64,000 bases of DNA from Agapanthus africanus (lineage: Eukaryota > Streptophyta > Magnoliopsida > Asparagales > Amaryllidaceae): assembly GCA_030015575.1 (NCBI GenBank), contig CM057338.1, forward strand, positions 309,507,827-309,571,826. The letters run 5' to 3'. Below, piece by piece: positions 59,985 through 64,000 of this stretch. Both the position numbers and the translations under genes were made by a program. Each line of letters starts with the position of its first letter. The first letter of the stretch is position 1. Under the pieces are notes generated by a model. The model was not told where the DNA came from. It ran no database searches and saw only the letters and a program-made list of their open reading frames with translations.

Positions 59985-62900
59985 GATCCCATTAGAGGCG
60001 TTTTTGGAAGAGCCTGCAGCCACCAGGGAGGGGATACGGAGTGCACTACATTATTTTATGCGGCTGAACACGGGCTCCCACTTCTTCATTAGCGAGCCAA
60101 GTTGCGTTCCAAGGGCCCTCAACGTGTACGGGGCTTGGTATCAGCACGCAATGGGTGCTGTTATCCGAGAAGAGAAGCAGCTGCTGATTGACCGCAAGGG
60201 TGCGCCCCCCGCCAGCGACCGTAAAGCCCCCCTAAGGCCAAGGACCCATGTCGTTCCTCCGCTGAGAGGAGATGCTGGAGATGAGCCTCCGCGTGTGTTA
60301 AGCCCCCCGCGCGGATTGCCCCGTGATACCGTGGACGTGCCCCCAGTGCCCCGTGCTCCAGTGGAGACGGTGAATGTGGTTTAGCCTGAATCCGGCATGG
60401 GCTCGAACATCGGGACCCGCCTTCCTAAGGTGCCCACGAAATGTAAGTTGATTTTGGGTGCACCCAGGGTTCGCGCACAGAAGAGGAAGAAGAAGTCGAT
60501 CCTCTCTCTTGATGCTGTCCTCGGCTTAGAGCCTCAGGCCCCTCTCACCGAAGGCTTAAGTGAGTATGGAACCAACGAGGGTTTCTTCATAGAGCCAGAA
60601 GACACCGATCTAGCGGCCGCCATCGCGGCTTCTGAGCGATCGGCAAGGCTCGAAGCGTGGTTGGCTAAACTCGCGCAATCAGGTAATCACTTGTTGTATT
60701 CTTCGCCATTTCATCGTACTTTTATCATTGTTTTTGACTAACGCTTTTCCTTTTTTAAACAGGCATTTCTACCGAAGAAGCCATCGCTGCTTCTCTCAAA
60801 ACCTTCGAGGAGGAGGAAAGGAAACGCGCTTTATCGGGCGTTGGTACGTCTCGGCTCATTGAGTCTTTATTCTCCTTTTTATGGCCAATCTAACCTTTTC
60901 TTTGTCTCATTGCAGGGACCGCGGGATCTCCTTTGCAAGCCGATGCGGGGATTCTCCCCGGGCCAGCTACCGAAGTCCCGGCCTCTTCGGGGCTGCCGCG
61001 AGAGACCCAACTCAAAAAGCCGATGATGGATGCCTTGAAGGCTCTGGAGGCAACTCTGAACGCGGACGACGACGCCTTGCTGAAGGAGGCTTCCAAGAGG
61101 TCCGTCGTGACGGCCCGGGAGGAGAGGAAGCGCTTGAGGCGCGCAGCGAAGGAGCGTAGCGCTGCTTTGGCCGTGGGAGCGGGCTCAAGCGCCGTTACTC
61201 CCACTGCTACTCCTTCAGAGGAGCCCCCGGTCGCCTTGTCTACTGCTCATAGACGGGCGGCGCGTGCAGCTCGGGAAGCCAACGGTCAATCCACCTCAGG
61301 TAATGTGCTTTTCGAGGCTTTGTTGTAAAAGTTGTAAAACTATCGGTTCTTATACATCTTGTCTTGCAGGGCCGAGTCCTACTGGAGGAGCGGCGGCGAC
61401 CGTCGAGCCTGAGGGGACGGTGGATGAGGCAGCAGCCGAAACCGAGGCGACGGTAGGCGGTACAGCCGTAGTTGCCGGGTCTGAGCTAGTGGCTGACGAG
61501 ACAGTCATGCCTACTATGCCAGAGAAGGTTTCCGATGCTGAGCCCGAGGGGGCGGCAGGTGAGACGGCTGCTACAATCGAGCCTGAGGCAGCAACGGATA
61601 GAGCGGCTGCGACCGACGAACCTATGGCAGCGGTGGACGAGACGACCGCGACCGCTGAGCCCGAGGGGGTAGCAGGTGAAACGGGCATGATTGCCGAGGA
61701 CGAGCTAGCCGCTCTTTCTCAAGAGTCGGGCACCTCTCCGATCATTGCTCTCCCTGCCTACGGTCCTTCGCCGTCTTCTAGCCTTGCGAGCACGACGACG
61801 GCTCCCGTAGAGTCTGGCGATGAGGCAACGGGAGGTGAACCCATGCCAATGGAGGAGGGAGACGCCGCCGTTTCGGCTGGCGACTCATAAGGTAAATTTT
61901 GGGTTACCGTCCTTTTTTTTATTCTTCAATCCTGGACAGGGTTTATCTTGTTTTCCAACGCAGGTGCGGCTAGTGCTGATGCCACTTTACCTGAGGGAGC
62001 GCCGTTAGTTACCGTCCTGACAGTGGCCACCTCTCTACCCTCCTTCGTACCGTCGCAGATGTTGGAAGGTATGGATTTGCGACCCATCAGTTTTATTATG
62101 GCTGCACAATTTATGTACTGATGTTGTACTATTGCGTATTTGCAGGAGTGCTTTTTGATCACCTGTACCAGGTGCTGCACCCACACTTCTCCTTCCCATC
62201 GGAGCTTGCTTCTTCCAGTGGCGCTGGTGAGTATAGTTTTAAATTAATTCCCTTTCTATTTTCGATAATGGAATTATTTTTGATTCTTCCTTGCCCTGAT
62301 TGCAGTGCTACAGATCGAAGGAGGAGATGTAAGATCAGTCGCGCCAGTTCTCCCGGCTTTGCCACCTGCTTCAGCTGGTATAGTAGATTCCGTCATTGAT
62401 GACCTTTCTATATTTCTTGAACCGTCATTTGATTGTGTTTTGTTTTGCAGCTGTCGTTCCGATTCCGGCCCCTTTCGAGTCTCGCATCATGATGCCGGCA
62501 GGCCCATTTTCCAGACGTCCATCCTCAAAGGGTGCTGCGATGAGTTTGAGCATGCTGAGCGGATGCGTCGAGGAGCTTGACGCAGAAGTTCCCACCTCTG
62601 CCGCAGATTTCACTACCGAGGTTAATCCGATGCTGGCGACGCTTATAAACTTTCATAATGAAGGCGTCGTCGGGTCTTGGGTTAATCACTGCAGGGAGAT
62701 CGAGGCCCGTCTGCATCAGCTTGAACTTATGCGTCCGGCGCCTGAGATTTTGGCCACGAGCACTCAACGGGCGGCATGGATAGAGCAGAGCGCTTCTTAT
62801 TTCCGCCATCTTGAACAAGAAGCGGCTTTAAAGCAGAGGGATTGCAAAGAAACCTCTAGCGAGTCTGCTCGACTGCGTGCTGAGGTCGACGCGAACGCTG

Positions 62901-63160
62901 CCCGGGTGAAAGTTATCTTCGAGGGCCTTCTGCAAAGTATCTCTGATGGGTTATCATTGAAGCAGAAGCTTGATGCCGTTGAGCATGATGCCCAAGGTCG
63001 TGAAGCAGCTCGGTGAGCCGCCGAAGAACAACTTTCATCCTACTTGCAGCAGCGAGCCCAAGTGGAAGCAGAGTTGGCAGCGGCAGCCGATCAAGAAGAG
63101 GCGTTGAAAGAAGTGCGAGAACAACTTGCGAATTTGTTAAAAACGCTCCCTTCTCAATGA
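59985..63160 (+). pseudogene. Antisense extra gene of the gypsy element, second part
   Basis: Continues the plus-strand gene after the Copia C insertion. It shows open stretches separated by seven short gaps with GT...AG edges (about 60683-60762, 60844-60915, 61300-61369, 61892-61963, 62069-62145, 62227-62305, 62378-62450), all 70-80 bp and T-rich before the AG, so very likely introns. The encoded parts include EEPAATREGIRSALHYFMRL, a Pro/Arg-rich segment, an EEAIAASLKTFEEEERKRAL helix, Ala/Glu/Thr-rich imperfect repeats (61390-61690, EPEG and GETAAT words) and a C-terminal coiled-coil-like region (62700-63150). Function is unknown. The gene is broken in a few places and is treated as a fossil. 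Confidence 0.65.
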
Positions 63161-63299
63161 CAATCTTGTATCATTTATAATTGTAAATAAAATGTATTTG
63201 TTTCTTTCATTCTTTAGCACAATGTATCTTGTACTCAATCGAATTCATGAATAAAAGATATACATTCTTCATAATGTCTTGTGTCATTTCTCTGCTTTC
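63161..63299 (+). terminator. Probable 3' UTR and poly(A) signals of antisense gene
   Basis: AATAAA occurs near 63187 and 63251 in AT-rich sequence directly after the last coiled-coil-coding stretch, as expected for a polyadenylated plant transcript. Confidence 0.5.
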
Positions 63300-63625
63300 T
63301 TCTTTCTTACTGTGTTGTTTGCCCTGCGATTTTAGTAAGTACGATCCGTAGATAGTATATAACTGTCAATCTTATGCTTTTTGTAGAGTGGCGACGGCTT
63401 AGAAAACAGGGTTAGGGTCTGTCACCTAAGACTTCTCAACTTTATGAGCCGTGAGGGTCTCATAAAGTATTTTCTCCCTACAGGTCGAGACGATCCCGCA
63501 GGTGTGTTTTCTCCTTAGGAATCGTGAGGATTCCTAAGTGTGTTTTCTCTTGAGAGTCGTACGGATCTCACAAGAGAATTTACTCCCTTACGAGTTGTGA
63601 GGACCCGCAAGTGATGGGTGAAGTT
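63300..63625. repeat. Hairpin block after the antisense gene
   Basis: The same constant-loop, variable-stem hairpins as in the G1 internal region. 63440-63467 has CTTTATGAG with CTCATAAAG around CCGTGAGGGT. 63514-63538 has CTTAGGAA with TTCCTAAG around the same loop core. A CTCTTGAGAG/CTCACAAGAG pair follows near 63550. It is preceded by the GATCCGTAGATAGTATA-type block shared with 3735 and 4045. Confidence 0.78.
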
Positions 63626-63679
63626 GCCCTTATCCGCATTTCATGGAGTCAGGGGTTGTTGCGGATACTTTCTGGGGTA

Positions 63680-64000
63680 CCGTAGTTTAAAGACATCGCG
63701 GTCAAGGTTAAGGACATCATAGTCCGTGGATTTAAGGACTCCACAGTCCGTTGTTAGTTTTAAGACATCACGGTCGAGGTTAAGGACGTCATAGTCCATG
63801 AGTTTAAGGACCTCACAGTCCAACGTTAGTTTTAAGATATTACGGTCGAGGTTAAGGATGTCATAGTCCGTGGATTTAAGGACTCTACAGTCCGGTGTTA
63901 GTTTTAAGACATCACGGTCGAGGTTAAGGACATCATAGTCCATGGATTTAAGGACTCCACAGTCCAGTGTTAGTTTTAAGACATCACGGTCGAGGTTAAG
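63680..64000 (-). repeat. 72-bp tandem array at the window edge
   Basis: Four or more copies of the GGAC/GTCC hairpin unit, open on the minus strand and running off the window. Its left context differs from G2 and G3: it follows the hairpin block instead of the usual LTR sequence, so a new element or a relocated array may start near 63640. Confidence 0.85.

Noticed and set aside
43932-59990. Target-site duplication for Copia C
   Set aside because: GGTGG on the left has no match at the right edge, which lies inside the element's protease region. The element is truncated, so no duplication is expected.
61350-61688. Minus-strand Ala/Ser/Val-rich ORF
   Set aside because: Antisense shadow of the Ala/Glu/Thr-rich repeats of the plus-strand gene.

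Overview
The window is plant nuclear heterochromatin made almost entirely of nested LTR retrotransposons. I see no host gene that I can support. Flowering-plant origin is suggested by a Cassandra TRIM with 5S rRNA-derived LTRs, Angela-type Ty1/copia elements (LTRs opening with a GCCCTAGAGGC-type block, initiator-Met tRNA primer sites), Tat-type Ty3/gypsy elements with very long LTRs, and an element primed by tRNA-Asp. The species cannot be named from the sequence.

Layout. (1) 1-314 is unassigned flank. (2) 315-10420 holds parts of minus-strand Tat-like gypsy elements: a 3' LTR (G1, 315-3400) interrupted by a complete Cassandra element (1612-2513), a repeat-rich 3' internal region (3401-5985), a plus-strand LTR remnant with a tRNA-Asp-type primer site (6002-about 7900), and a broken gag region (7960-10267). 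(3) 10421-23974 is a 3.1 kb gypsy LTR (G2, minus strand) split by a 10.4 kb Angela-type element, Copia A (12129-22527). (4) 23975-39989 is an older Angela-like element, Copia B, with LTR-internal-LTR-internal order, split by a 6.5 kb minus-strand non-autonomous LTR element (26481-32971). (5) 39990-64000 is a second minus-strand Tat-like element: 3' LTR G3 (39990-42554), then an antisense (plus-strand) gene-like region with short introns (43412-63160) split by Copia C (43937-about 59984). The LTR of Copia C is itself split by Copia D (45865-56245, minus strand). The deepest nest is four levels: B, then the G3 element, then C, then D.

Relative ages come from LTR pairs compared by eye: Copia A about 0.3% and Copia D about 0.5% divergence (recent), the non-autonomous element about 3%, Copia B about 3.5%, Cassandra about 7%. 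These order the insertions consistently with the nesting.

The most unusual signal is structural rather than coding. Several unrelated elements carry families of short hairpins whose sequence changes between copies while the fold is kept: constant-loop, variable-stem hairpin arrays beside the gypsy LTRs; a three-hairpin module in the copia leaders whose loop is identical within an element but different between elements; a 72-bp array of GGAC/GTCC hairpins; and a GC-rich palindrome near the primer site shared by elements of two superfamilies. The antisense, intron-bearing gene beside the G3 LTR is the other notable item. All coordinates, divergence figures and folds were read by eye.
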